In this document: one piece after another, positions 53,323 through 64,000 of the stretch
Numbering within the stretch: the stretch's first letter is position 1
Layout of the letters: every line of letters starts with the position of its first letter
NCBI GenBank assembly: GCA_018350325.1
Contig: JAEVLN010000015.1
Span: forward strand, 62,001 to 126,000
Reading direction: 5' to 3'
Length of the DNA stretch: 64,000 nt
Origin: Globodera rostochiensis
Lineage: Eukaryota > Nematoda > Chromadorea > Rhabditida > Heteroderidae
Notes under the pieces: generated by a model
The model's database searches: none
Seen by the model: only the letters and a program-made list of their open reading frames with translations
What the model was told of the DNA's origin: nothing
Made by a program: the position numbers and the translations under genes

Positions 53323-53368
53323 GGCGCGGAGCGCCCTCTAGAATCTGTGTTAAATAGCGAAGCTATTT
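53323..53368 (+). repeat. Diverged double hairpin
   Basis: GGCGC-GGA-GCGCC, then CTGTGTTAAA, then AAATAGC-GAA-GCTATTT. Stem 2 differs from the satellite form (AAACGGC..GCCGTTT) by two paired changes. Confidence 0.65.
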
Positions 53369-53422
53369 CAATTCAATAAAAAATAAAACATTTTTATTGA
53401 ATCGAAAACAGACAGTGGCCAA

Positions 53423-53864
53423 TAGAGCTGTTCGAGACTTGAAATTTACCGAGAATCGAGAACCGAGACCGAGACCGAGAAATGACACCGAGAACCGAGA
53501 CCGAGAAATGACCCCGAGACTCGAGACCGAGAACGAGACCCAAAAAAACCGAGAAATTTCTCGACTCGGGAACCGAGAATCGAGAAATTTCAAATTTTTT
53601 TTCGAAATTCACAAAAAATATTGATTTTAAGCTCCACAAATTTTCAATAAATAATTTTACACTCAGGGGTGCCAACTGTCCTTGGTACTGATTTCGGCGT
53701 ACTGATTCTGTACTGATTTTCAGGATAATTAATAACTTTACCAGTGCAAAAAAGTCTCGTTTTCCGAGACTAAAAACCCGAGACCGAGAACCGAGACCGA
53801 GACACAAAAAAACCGAGAAATTTCTCGACTCGAGAACCGAGACCGAGAATCTCGAACAGCTCTA
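53423..53864. mobile_element. hAT-like MITE, CCGAGACC type, with 8-bp TSD
   Basis: Ends TAGAGCTGTTCGAGA and TCTCGAACAGCTCTA are perfect inverted repeats. GTGGCCAA flanks both sides (53415-53422 and 53865-53872). Both inner flanks are CCGAGAACCGAGACC words around an AT-rich middle. No transposase is present. Confidence 0.85.
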
Positions 53865-54716
53865 GTGGCCAAAGGACACTGGTTATGTATATTATTCTTT
53901 CTTTGATATCAAAACTTTTTAGTCTTTTGGAATCTTTTTCTTCTTCATACTATCAATCAGTAGCATTTTATTGAACGACTTTTATTATAATGATGTTGTG
54001 CACTTATTTAAGTTAATATTTAATTAATCAGGTCGAAAAGCAACCGGCGGCGCACTGCAGATGGGCGGAAGGATGGAAGGCCTCAAAATGTTGCCCGGAA
54101 AACTACAAGCTCTGGATTCAGGGCAGGGCTTATGAGCGCACACGCACAGTGAGTGTTGCCTTTGAGTAAAACGGGACTGGGAACTTTAAGAACTTTATGG
54201 TTGTGCCGCTAGACAATGCCGTAATTTTTTGGGAAAATTTTGCAATTCAAATAAAGACAGTAAAAACTCCGAAATGACATAAAACTAAAAAACAAGAGAA
54301 TTATTCATGATTACTGTATTCGATTGCTTTTAGTTTGTGGAATTTTCTATTCCCCTCGTGTTGTGATTTCAAAATTTTAAAAATCCGCATCGGAGCATTA
54401 AAAAACCCTCACTTAGTACCTAAAAATCCGCAAATCCGACATTACTTCATTAAAATCAGAAATTAAGTTAGCTTCGCTTCATTCGTTAGCTTAAGACTTT
54501 TTACTTGTCACATTTAATGTTTATCCCAGCATACACGCGCATCCGAAAAACAGTGGAACATTGACGACAGAGGCTGGCATTGGGTACTTCATTTCTCTAA
54601 TTTGTTGAAAGATTACTAAATATATTTGTTTATGCTTTTTAGACAATGCACCCAATTCCTGAACTCACATCCACATACGTATGTTTTTTGGAATATACTC
54701 ATTTTCAAACATTGTT

Positions 54717-54880
54717 GACAGCAATTACAGTAATAGGTATTGTATTAATGAATTAATGACAGCAATTACAGTAATAGGTATTGTATTAATGAATTAATGA
54801 CAGCAATTACAGTAATAGGTAATGTATTAATGAATTAATGACAGCAATTACAGTAATAGGGAATGTAGTAATGAGCAACA
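54717..54880. repeat. 41-bp tandem repeat, four copies
   Basis: GACAGCAATTACAGTAATAG repeats at 54717, 54758, 54799 and 54840 within an intron. Confidence 0.9.
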
Positions 54881-55944
54881 AACAAAAACTATAAGATTTT
54901 TCTTTTTTCTTAAATCAGGGACTGGCGGGCAGAAGGTACACATGGACGAAAAAAAAAACGGTAGATACAATATACTAATAAAAAAATATTTGATGTGTTA
55001 TCCAGGCTGAAATGGTTCGGGCATTGGATGAAAGTTCGGAATGCAAAAATAAAGAAGTGCACTGCGCCTGCGGCGCGTTGCATTTCGATCAGATAATGAA
55101 CGGAATGTGCTGCGACAGCGACACTTCCTGTGCATGTTGTTCAAAGGTAACAAAACCAAAGAAAAATTTAAATAATTAAAGATTTTTGTTCGCATTAATT
55201 TTGCTTGTTTTGATATTCGCAACGGAAAATACGTATCTGAGCTTCCAGGCTCTAAATCACTCAAAACCACTTTTATAGGGTTCTTTGGGCTGAAACCAAA
55301 AGAAAAATCAAAAATTTTATTGGGATTTAAACCGGGTTTTGAACCGTTTAAAATTGCCAAAAATGGAGTTTTTTGCCCTGAATTTGGTGTCTTCCTGTCG
55401 GCCAATTTTAACAAATTTAGTATCATTCGACAGCTCTCAACGAGACAAATCGATCTAGATGTGACGTGACACAATCAGACTAGAGTGCGGCAAAATCGCA
55501 TTTGCGGGATCCCGCTGCGGGATTTTTTTCCGCAAGTCGTGCGGGAGCGGATTTGTGGGATAAATCCCGCAAAATCCCGCATTTTAAATTTGCGGGATCC
55601 CGCGCGGGATTGCGGGATTTTTTCAAAAAAATCAAAACACCTTTCACTTAACCGAATCGTTCAATTTTAGTATCATTTGAATGCTCTTATTTGTCTGAAA
55701 CTACTTGTAACTAGGGCCGGGACCGGGGTTTTAATCCGGGACCGGAACCGTGAAAGCCGGGATCGGAATTTTGATCGGGATTAACCGGGATTGACAATGG
55801 GGGAATTTTTTTTGTTCAAACATTTTTTTCGAAAATTACTTTATGAATAATGCAATAAAAAGTGGAAAACACACCCCTAAACAACTAAACAACTTTTTTT
55901 TTGGCTTGCCCTCCCCCCCGCCCCTCCCCTGAAAAAATTTTCTG

Positions 55945-56030
55945 GCTAGCCTTGGGGTCGGCGGTGCCGATAGGCGCCGCCGAGAAAATTTTGAAGATTT
56001 TAACGATATTTGTTAAGGGAATTGCACCCT
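55945..56030 (+). repeat. Dispersed GC-rich hairpin repeat
   Basis: CGGCGGTGCC-GATA-GGCGCCGCCG (one G.T pair) followed by AGAAAATTTTGAAGATTTTA and TTTGTTAAGGG. This is the cleanest copy of the family in the window. Confidence 0.75.
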
Positions 56031-56199
56031 AAAATTAAAAAATACGGTAATTTTTTGAACCTTTTTTGGGATTCGTCCAACCAAAAAAAAGAAAAATCCA
56101 AAAAGTAAAAAGATGCCAAAAAAAATTTTAAAGATTGAAAAAATTAAGAAGAAATTGTTTACTTTTGTACAAATACTCACTGAAAGCTATTAAAATAAA

Positions 56200-56270
56200 G
56201 TTGCACTGTAGGGGTTTGAACCCCCACCCTCAAATCTTACGGACAGCACCAGTACCACTTAACCACCCTA
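56200..56270 (-). repeat. tRNA-like sequence
   Basis: The minus strand has TGGTTAAGTGGTA (box-A-like) and GGGGGTTCAAACCCC (box B with a perfect stem). The acceptor stem does not close, so a SINE or tRNA relic is likelier than a tRNA gene. Confidence 0.5.
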
Positions 56271-58477
56271 TGTCTTGATTCTTAACCAAAAATCCCACCC
56301 ACCTTGGTACTTTAATTTGGATGATTTGGCAAAATGTCAATCCTAATTTTGAATAAACGACATTATTCACTAACAAAATGATCAATTAAATCCCGCACCT
56401 AAATTGCGGGATCCCGCTGCGGGATTTTTTTTTGAAATCTTTGCGGGAGCGGATTTGCGGGATTAATCCCGCAAAATCCCGCAATCCCGCAAAACGCAAA
56501 AAATGCGGGATTGCGGAGCGGGATCCCGCAAAATCCCGCGCGGGATCCGCTCCCGCGCCGCACTCTAAATCAGACACCATTTGGATACCGGCCGACTGAG
56601 TCTCAGTTTAAAATCAAAAGGTGGGGTGTGTGAAAGGCTATTTTCATCAAAACGGCTAAGTTAATCTGTTAATATTAATAGTTTACCTTAACTGTTTTGA
56701 TGAAAATAGCTACCCACATCTTTTGACTACCCCTTAATTCCTTACCCTTGCCGTGGTCCTGTGCACAGTTGTCTTCTGTTTAAAGTTGTTTGCGGAGAAA
56801 GGGGGTTCATTTTTACGGTTGGTACTGAAGTGCCCCTTTAAACTGGGACTCAGTCGGCGGTATTTAAATGGCGTCTGATCATGTCACGTCACATCTAGAT
56901 CGATTTGTCTCGTTGAGAGCTGTTAAATTAGTTAAAATTGGCCGACAGGAAGACACCAAATTCAGGGCAAAAAAACTCCATTTTTGGCAATTTTAAACGG
57001 TTCAAAAACCGGTTTAAATGCTCGTCCCAATAAAATTTTTGATTTTTCTATTGGTTTCAGCCCCTAAAACCCTATAAAAGTGGTTTTGAGTGATTTGAGC
57101 CGGGGAGCACAAATAGATACATATTTACCTTCGCAACTTTAGGATCCGACAATTTCAAAGCTGCCAAAGGTATTATTTGGCATTGGTATTCCATTAAATG
57201 ATTAATTACCTTGGGGAAGTGGGTGCGCAATGCTCGGCAAGTGCAAGAGTGCAAAGACCAAATTCTTTTTGAACTTGGGCAAGAGCAAGAAAAGAAGGAG
57301 GTATTCTGCAAGAGGGACACATATTGGAGCTGGGATGGTCACGACGACTCAAAATGTTGCGACAAGGGCTATATGCTTGTCGTAAAGGAATTAAGTGTGA
57401 GATTCTATAACTTTTTTCCTTTTAAAATAGTTTTATGTTTTTTAATAGGCCAAAGTTCAAAGCTTTCAGGAGTTGGCGCGCAAATCTCAGCAAGGGAAAG
57501 TGTGCGTAAATGAAAACCTTCAAGAATTTTGGCCAGAGCAAAAAAAGAATGCGTTCTGCTTGTGGGCGCCGACGAAAACTTATCATGGGCTTGGATGTTG
57601 CCACGGGGACGCGCACTATTCTTCTGAAGAAGGGAAATTAAGTGTGAGATTCAATAGCTTTATTCCTTTTAAAATAGTATTATGTTTTTTTAATAGTCCA
57701 ACGTTTAAAGCTTTCAGGACTTCGCGCACAAACCTCGGCAAGGGCAAGCGTGCAAAGATCACATTCTTCATTCACTTGGGATAAAGGAGGAAGCAAAAAA
57801 AGGGAGGCATTTTGTTTGTGGTCGGAAGGGTGGAAGGACGACGAATCAAAATGTTGCGACGAGGACTATCAGCTTGTACTCATGGACCAACGATATGCCG
57901 ATTATAAAATCCGCGTGAGATTTTTTGTCTTTAATTATTCATAAAAAAGAATTTGGGATTTTGTTAATTTTTTAATTAATTTAGGCGATCAAAATCTATG
58001 TTATCTATTCTATAAATTAACAATTTTAGGTCGCTGAGACTCCATTTGCTGTAAGTTTTCATAATTGTGGGTTTTTTTTTGTCACAAAGTATCCAATTAG
58101 TTCGGAATTTCCTAAATCCGCCACTCTGATAAAAAAGAATGTCGTTAAATTCGACCATCTAAATATGCAATTTAACCGTTTTTTCACGGGTGTTGTTGAA
58201 CTAAAGAATATCCGGAATTGGCCCCTTCTCAGATCGGTTGCCGCAAAATAAATAGAGCCATTAGCTAATTTTGGTATTGATTGATCCAATCACTTTTTAT
58301 TGGTTTCCCCGCCAGGCCATTCGCGGCTTCGACCGGCACCACTCCTTTTGTACCGCCCGTCGGCCGTGGATTCATCCGAAAGTGTGCGCCTTCGAGTGGT
58401 ATTGGGTAATTACTTTAATTTTATTTTAATTATGTCTTCTAATATTGAGATTTTGTCCTTTCAGGTCCCAAATCTGA

Positions 58478-61400
58478 GGCCATAGGGCGAAGTGGCCAAG
58501 ACAATTTCAGCGGATGCGTTGTAACATTTATTTTGAATTATTAATGAAACCCCAAGCTTAGTCTATTCAAATAAGCGCCGCCAAATGTTCGGCACCAAAC
58601 AGTTCAAAACTTTTTAAGCACTGCTTTTGTTGGATGAAAATGCACGCAACGAAGCGCGACCGACCCCCAACTTTTTTTTCTTCCATTTTTGTGTCCACCA
58701 ATTTAAAGTGCCGTATCGTGCATTGACCTGTTTTTAGAAAAGTGCCGTAAATGCAAACAGTTATTAGTTAATTCGACCCAAAATTTCCTATGATTAAAAT
58801 ATTTTAGGGGAATTTTTTTCTAAAAAGGCAAAATTTCAAAGAATTTTGCCCGGTGAGTCAACCGGACCAAATTAAAAAGCCAAAAAGTAGCCGAAAATTT
58901 TGTCTCCATGCTCAAAAGCAAAAGCTCGCTACGAACTCTTTGCACAATATTCCCACATTTTTCTTCCTTTATAATAATCCCGCAAATTAATCATTATAAT
59001 TTATTATTTGTTTTTTTAAGTTCAATCATTTTAAATCTATTCATAGCCATTATTTTCTTTTAATCGCAATAATCCATAACCTTAGTTTTATAATAATTGT
59101 TTATTTTGATTTTCGCAATAATTTCGTTTGTTTTTATTTATTTATCCCGCTTTTCCAATATTTCCTGCGGCTGCAATAATCCCAAAGATCATTTTAATTG
59201 TATTTAAAAATGTTAGAAATAAAGATTAAAAAACAAATTGGAATATTTATTTTTATTAGGGTTGGGAATACATTTTTTGGTATCAATTGCAAATCTAATG
59301 AAAATATAGTAAATATTGAAATTTTTTATAAAAATTTTAAATGCTAAAAAATTGCATTTTGGAGCTAATCTGAGTGCAAAGTTTAGATTAAACCCTAAAA
59401 ATCACAGCCCGTTTATCGAGTTTATTAGGCCTAGGCCGAAGCCTAATCCGGCTTTAGTGGTACTTTAAAAAAAAATTGTTTTTTCCTTAATTTTCAAAAA
59501 TTTAAACCGGTTCAAAACCGCTTTAAATGTTTAATTTTATTTTCTCTTGACGAATTCGTAATCAGCGCATCAAATAACATATTTTCAGACATTAGAAAAA
59601 AAATCTCTTATAAATTTTGATCAAAAGGGTCCCCTTATGGGTTTTGGCCATCTTTGCGGGGCTATAACTTTTTTCGTAGTTGCTTCCGCGCAAAATTTTT
59701 GCAGATTTGTGATCAGCACCCTAAAACCCCTATATGATGTTTCCAGCAGATTTGGGGAGTGGTCGCAAAACCGTAAAGTACCGCAAGATATGAAAGATGA
59801 AGAATGAGTATAATATGCTTTATGATTTAGGTAAGATTTTAGTACCTTTTTTGAGGGTTTTTGGGCCTTTTTTTTAATACATTTTTAGTGCTAAAATTGT
59901 ATTTTTTTCCCTACTGTAATTGCTTCATTTTTTTATTTATTGTTAACAGAGCAATACAAAATATTGTTGTTGAAAATTGCAATTTTTTCGAATTTTAACA
60001 AATTCAGCATTTTTTTGCGCTAACATCATTTCCCTCGGCCTGCGACTACACTTTTCGGTTTGACGTCAGTTTAAGTCGTGCCAAGTTGCTTTTTGAGCCC
60101 GCCGTGTGGGTGCATTTGAGTATTGGTCCAGCAACAAAAATTATTGAAATGAAATTATAAAATGTATATTTAAAGAGAATCGATGCTGTGTACAACTGCT
60201 AGCTATTTCGTCATCTTATAAACCCATTTATCTGATTAATCTATCACATTTTTGGTACTTTTTTATGCCCACAGGTGCCATTTTGCCCCGAAAATTGGGC
60301 ATTTGTCGTCGGGCATTGGGTGTTTTTGCTAAATTCGTGATCGGTAAAATAACGACGTTCAAAAAACACAGGTTTAAAAATCTGTGAGGCTATGGCATAA
60401 CATGAAAGGGGGATACCGAACAATGTTTTAGCGAAATTTGCAAATATGAAAATTGTTACCAGTTTTTTGTTGGTTTTAAATTCAAATAAATTTGACTTTA
60501 TTTATAAGGCTCAAAAAATATTACTGATAAATTAGAAAAATTATTTAAAATTGAAAAGAAAATGTTTAAATAAACGATTTGAAAGTAATTGAAAATAGGC
60601 TAGCCCTTAAATTTTTTCTTGAAATTAATAAATTTTTACAATTCCCACCTTCAATGCAGAATTTAGTCACACACCAATGGCCTATGTCATCACATTGATC
60701 GACAATTAGTTGCTTAAAGATTTGTTGAAACTTTGGAGAGTGGGCAACCCGCCATTTGAAATGTCGGTGGAGAGAATGAAATATGATTAGGTAATGATTT
60801 GAATCGAGCAAAAGCCAAAATGGAACGAACATAAATTTCAAATAAATGAATAACAAAATGGGAAAATTAAATGTTTTTTAAATTTAAATAATATTGGCAA
60901 ATTGTGAAGAATGATTATCGTATTTCCTAGATAGAACCGCCCGGGAATTCTATTAACCCCCTCCATTAATGATGAATTCATGCAATACAACATCAATTTT
61001 AAAATTATTTAACTCCCCTGTCTCTCTGCTTCCGTTTTTAGGTATTTGTTTGGTTGAAATGTAAAAACTGGAGATCGGAATTTTCAAAATATTTTGTTAT
61101 CATTTTATCTTCCCATTTTATTATTCATTTATTTAACATTATGTTCGTGCCATTTGGCTTTTGTTCGATTCAAATGATTAATCATATTTCAGTCTCTCTC
61201 CACCGACATTTCATTTTGTTTTATTTATTTTATGACTCAATCCGTGGCGTCTTTAAAATTCAAAAATAGACTCAAACACACACACAAGAAAAATAATACA
61301 AAATGCTAAATTTTTCAAACATATTTATCACTTTTGATAACAAAAGGCCATTTAAAAACCAAGTACCATTTAGAATTTAAAAGATTCAGGTACCCCAAAA

Positions 61401-61843
61401 AGAAAAAAGGTTTGGACATTTCGCCGAGTAAGCCAAAACCGGACAATTTGCGATAGAAAAGCATTAACTTCTAGCATGCTTTTTACTAAGCCTAATCTAA
61501 TTAATAACAAACAAAACTTAATTTTAACAAAGTTTTTAAATTTACTCGACTAAATGACAGTTCAATTTACACTTTTAGTCATATCTTCCCAAAAGCTTAT
61601 TTCTGAATGACATCAATTTTATTTAAAGTTCTTATTCAAAAAATGCTTATGAATTGTTGTCAGTCAATTTTTTGACCACCGCAATTCTTGAAAACGATGA
61701 AAACACTTAAATTATGAAATGCATTTTCCTCCTTTTACTTTCCTAAACCCGTTTTTACTCAAATTAATATTTTGATTGAATAACTTTTGCTAAAATTGTA
61801 TAATTTGTTTTCATTTAACATAACGTCAAATCCCTGCTTTTAG
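58478..61843. other. Intergenic DNA without a supported gene
   Basis: AT-rich. 60770-60850 (minus) and 61135-61215 (plus) are inverted copies of a repeat with TCTCTCCACCGACATTTCA. No RNA gene or conserved ORF is seen. Confidence 0.5.
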
Positions 61844-61844
61844 A
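61836..61844 (+). promoter_or_regulatory. Possible trans-splice acceptor at the start codon
   Basis: GCTTTTTAG-like pyrimidine tract and AG lie immediately before the ATG of the next gene (TTTTAGATGG). In nematodes this fits spliced-leader addition. A cis intron in the 5' UTR is the alternative. Confidence 0.5.
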
Positions 61845-63985
61845 TGGTTGGCCTATTTCAACTTCTTATTTTTCTGTGCTCAACGAGCAAAATTCTGACG
61901 GTTGAAGTTGAAATTTTGTTTAAGGTAGAGTTATTCTTGTCGTCTCTGTAAGTTAAAATTGTAAATAATTCAAATAATAAAATTAATTGAATATATTGAA
62001 AAATCAAAAAGAACAAATTGGTTATGTTTTGGGCCTCTTCGTTAAAAAAGTTTTTTTAGGGGTTGCCTTGGGAGTTGCGCTTGCGTCAAGAATGCAAAGA
62101 AGAAGCGCAAATTGTGTGCAAAGAATGCGGCTGGGCGCAATGTGTGCCAACGGACGCTGAAGACAAGAAGTTCGACCCAAACTACGAATGTTGCCCGAAT
62201 GTTCGAAAAGAGCACAAGGGGTACTGCTGCCCCATGGGCTACGAATTCAAATGCTGTGCTGTGGTAGGCATTTGGGGCGAGTAAATGTGGAGTTTAGTAA
62301 ATATTCCTCTTAGTTGCCACAGCAGAAGTACGCCTTGCAGCCGACGTTTATCGTAAAATTAAAATTAAACAGTCCGTTAAATATTTCTCATAAATCATTC
62401 CAACAGCCGGAGACCATCAAAGAATTTGAAAAGAAATGCAAAAATAGCAAAATTTGCATTTGCGCTTTAACTTCTGATGGTTTAATGAGCGGATTGTGCT
62501 GTGACCAAAGTTTTGATTGTGGATGTTGTAGAACGGTGAGAGTTTGGTGCAAAATTAATGGGAAGAGTCATTTCATAATTGAAAAGACTCAAATTATTTT
62601 ATATTCAGTATTTTCCAGGATCCAACAATATCAAAGATCCCAGCGGTATTATTTTTAATATCTATTTTCTCCAAAATATTATTCTTGAAGCTGGTGCGTG
62701 ATACTGCCACAGAGACATTGTGCAAAACTGAACTTACAGCAAAGGCGTTGGGTAAAAAAGGTGCAATAATCTGCCGGACAGAGCTTGGGAATCCGGCTAC
62801 TGATTGTTGCGACGAAGGCCACAAACTTGAATTTGTGGACGAGGTCAATAAGAATGATTTGAATGTGAGTTAAAAGTTGTTTTAAATAAGATTGTTAATT
62901 ATTCTTTAAATTAGAGCTGGCAAAAAATACTCACAGTTTTTGTACATCTAAGAAGAGAATTTTCACGCTTTTTGATTAAGAGAAATATTTTAAATTATTA
63001 TTTTCGGTTTAAAGAAAAAGGGCTAACTAAGCATCATTTTTGGTTATAAAGAGTTTAATTATAATGTTTTTTGAAAACAAAACTATAAAAAACAATTTAT
63101 GAATAAAATCTTCAAAACTTTTTGTACCCACTGCCAAAATTCAGTTAACCATCTGGGTCCCAACTCGGCGTGGACAACACGCGTGCCAAAACCAAATTGA
63201 TGAAGAAGCTCGCAGGCACTTGAGGGCACATTGCGTATGGGCGGAAGGACGCAAAGCCTCAAAATGTTGCCCGGAAAATTACAAGCTCAAGATTCGGGGC
63301 GACCCGGTGAGTTTTACTTTTTAACTAAAAATAGAACGGTTAAAATTTCAGATTTTTTGTCCGGTTCTGCCGATAAATGATGCCGTCAAACTTTTGGGAA
63401 ATTTGGCCAGTTTTAATAAGAAAAAATAACTATAAACGCCAAAGAAAAAAAACAAATCGCCTTTTGTTTAACTCCATCTTTTTAAAATCTCTTTTATCAC
63501 AATTTTTTAACAAATTTTTTTTTATATTAAGAAAATTGTTTCAAATCCAACGTTATTTGGTTGCTTTTTGTTGTGAAATTTTGTTTTATTCCCAACCGAA
63601 ACCGAAAAAAAAATTCCGTTTCTACGGTTCGGTCCGGAACCGCAACCCTAGAGAACACACGATTCTTTATATTTTGCAAGTTACAAAATATACAAAGTGT
63701 AAGAAAAATATAAAAAATTCTTAAGTTTGGCCCTCGAATATAACTTACTTTTGGGCACATTTACTGTCTTATCCATTCTTTTAAACGGTTTTCTTTTCCC
63801 CAAGGTCACAGAAAGATGGTATAATGGCGAGCCTGCTGTTTTCAATTCTATTATTGACACTTCACTTCCCTGCGGAGTCACCTGGTATTGGGTAATGGTT
63901 CTTTCATAATCATTTTGTTGAAAGATTAATCCTACATTATTCCGTTTAGGCAGTCCACCCAATTCCTGAACTCACATCTACATAC
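61844..63985 (+). CDS. Secreted multi-exon CC-type protein, 3' end outside window
   Basis: Exons so far: 61844-61924, 62060-62263, 62314-62352, 62407-62535, 62619-62645, 62691-62864, 63145-63306, 63805-63891, 63950-63985; all introns are phase 0 and the frame is open. Exon 1 encodes a signal peptide (MVGLFQLLIFLCSTSKILTV). Exon 2 is a CC-knot (CKECGWAQC..YECC..GYCC..FKCC). Exon 4 is CKNSKICICA..GLCC..CGCC. Exon 5 encodes DPTISKIPA. Exon 6 is C..C..TDCC. Exon 7 is HCVWAEGRKASKCCPENYKL, and exons 8-9 contain WYNGEPAV and HPIPELTSTY. It parallels the gene at 54032 exon by exon, so the two are tandem paralogues. Exon 2 resembles the CC-knot exon of the gene at 42513-46121. Secreted; function unknown. 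Confidence 0.75.
63570..63655. repeat. GGTTCGG word MITE remnant
   Basis: AACCGAAACCGAA and GGTTCGGTCCGGAACCGC words end in CAACCCTA, as in the element at 46223. It lies in an intron. Confidence 0.55.
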
Positions 63986-64000
63986 GTATGTTTAATGGAA

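Larger units (their letters stand above)
55481..56567. mobile_element. hAT-like MITE, GCGGGATCCCGC type, with 8-bp TSD
   Basis: Starts TAGAGTGCGGC and ends GCCGCACTCTA. AATCAGAC lies on both sides (55473-55480 and 56568-56575). Both ends are rich in GCGGGATCCCGC and TGCGGGATT words. Inside are other repeats: TAGGGCCGGGACC words at 55713, a GC-rich hairpin repeat at 55955 and a tRNA-like sequence at 56200. Confidence 0.85.
55249..57100. mobile_element. Foldback element with long inverted arms
   Basis: The left arm (55249-55480 continued at 56568-56611) is the inverse of the right arm (56836-57100) over about 265 bp with few changes. The core (56615-56727) is itself a hairpin (CTATTTTCATCAAAAC..GTTTTGATGAAAATAG). 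An hAT-like MITE has split the left arm. The whole lies in an intron of the gene at 54032. A solo arm sits at 30835. Confidence 0.8.
54032..58477 (+). pseudogene. Multi-exon secreted CC-type protein gene with a damaged exon
   Basis: Visible exons: 54032-54148, 54530-54583, 54643-54678, 55006-55146, 57143-57169, 57220-57396, 57449-57643, 57697-57914, 58030-58050, 58316-58398, 58465-58477 (TGA). Introns are phase 0 except the last. Domains: CRWAEGWKASKCCPENYKL, HPIPELTSTY, CACGALHF..GMCC..CACC, DPTISKLPK, then three tandem C..C..CC exons (FCKRD..SKCC, FCLWAP..GCC, FCLWSEGWKDDESKCC). The third (57697-57914, 218 nt) has an in-frame TAA at 57706 and a frameshift. Because neighbours are phase 0, skipping it would restore the frame, so the locus may still work. 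The start and signal peptide exon are not seen. The order matches the gene at 61844. Confidence 0.65.

Overview
The window looks like a nuclear contig of a nematode, probably a tylenchid plant parasite (cyst-nematode-like). This is inferred from AT-rich introns of 40 to 300 bp, many small exons in a single phase, a TTTTAG directly before a signal-peptide ATG (spliced-leader style), tRNA-derived SINEs and families of secreted Cys-rich proteins. The genus cannot be fixed from sequence alone. Gene models below were built by hand: splice sites were accepted only when reading phase was kept across GT/AG junctions.

Layout. 1-2870: two diverged copies of a direct repeat. 2871-13107 and 23283-29864: arrays of 1.4 to 2.5 kb units. 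A full unit carries a conserved double hairpin, a C-rich minisatellite, an AT-rich block, a minus-strand tRNA-like sequence and a hairpin; some units lack parts. A partial inverted copy lies at 29865-30620. One 2.9 kb stretch is duplicated apparently without change at an offset of 5686 bp. 13108-23282: a block between the arrays, all genes on the minus strand: a truncated Helitron Rep-helicase gene (19907-23282), a 491-aa Q/N-rich protein gene (14753-18937) and, 106 bp further on, a 339-aa coiled-coil-like protein gene (13425-14646). The large intron of the Q/N gene holds a 909-bp C homopolymer and a 57-bp minisatellite.

31.7-47.4 kb: a cluster of genes for modular Cys-rich extracellular proteins (C...C...CYxxxC...WGC...C modules, each split over two phase-1 exons, with Thr-rich linkers). 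A decayed plus-strand copy (31717-35183) and an apparently intact minus-strand copy (42513-46121) form a convergent inverted duplication around a smaller intact gene (37306-38747) and a third fragment. A small secreted Cys-rich protein lies at 46999-47418.

47.5-58.5 kb: repeat-rich DNA with tRNA-like SINEs, a dispersed GC-rich hairpin repeat and several hAT-like MITEs (three with perfect 8-bp target-site duplications) whose interiors are made of short self-complementary words. 54.0-64.0 kb: two genes of a second Cys-rich secreted family with phase-0 exons. The first (54032-58477) has a damaged exon and a nested transposon insertion in an intron. The second (from 61844) starts with a signal peptide and runs off the window. 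The two secreted families share a CC-knot-like domain, which suggests exon shuffling between neighbouring secreted gene families.
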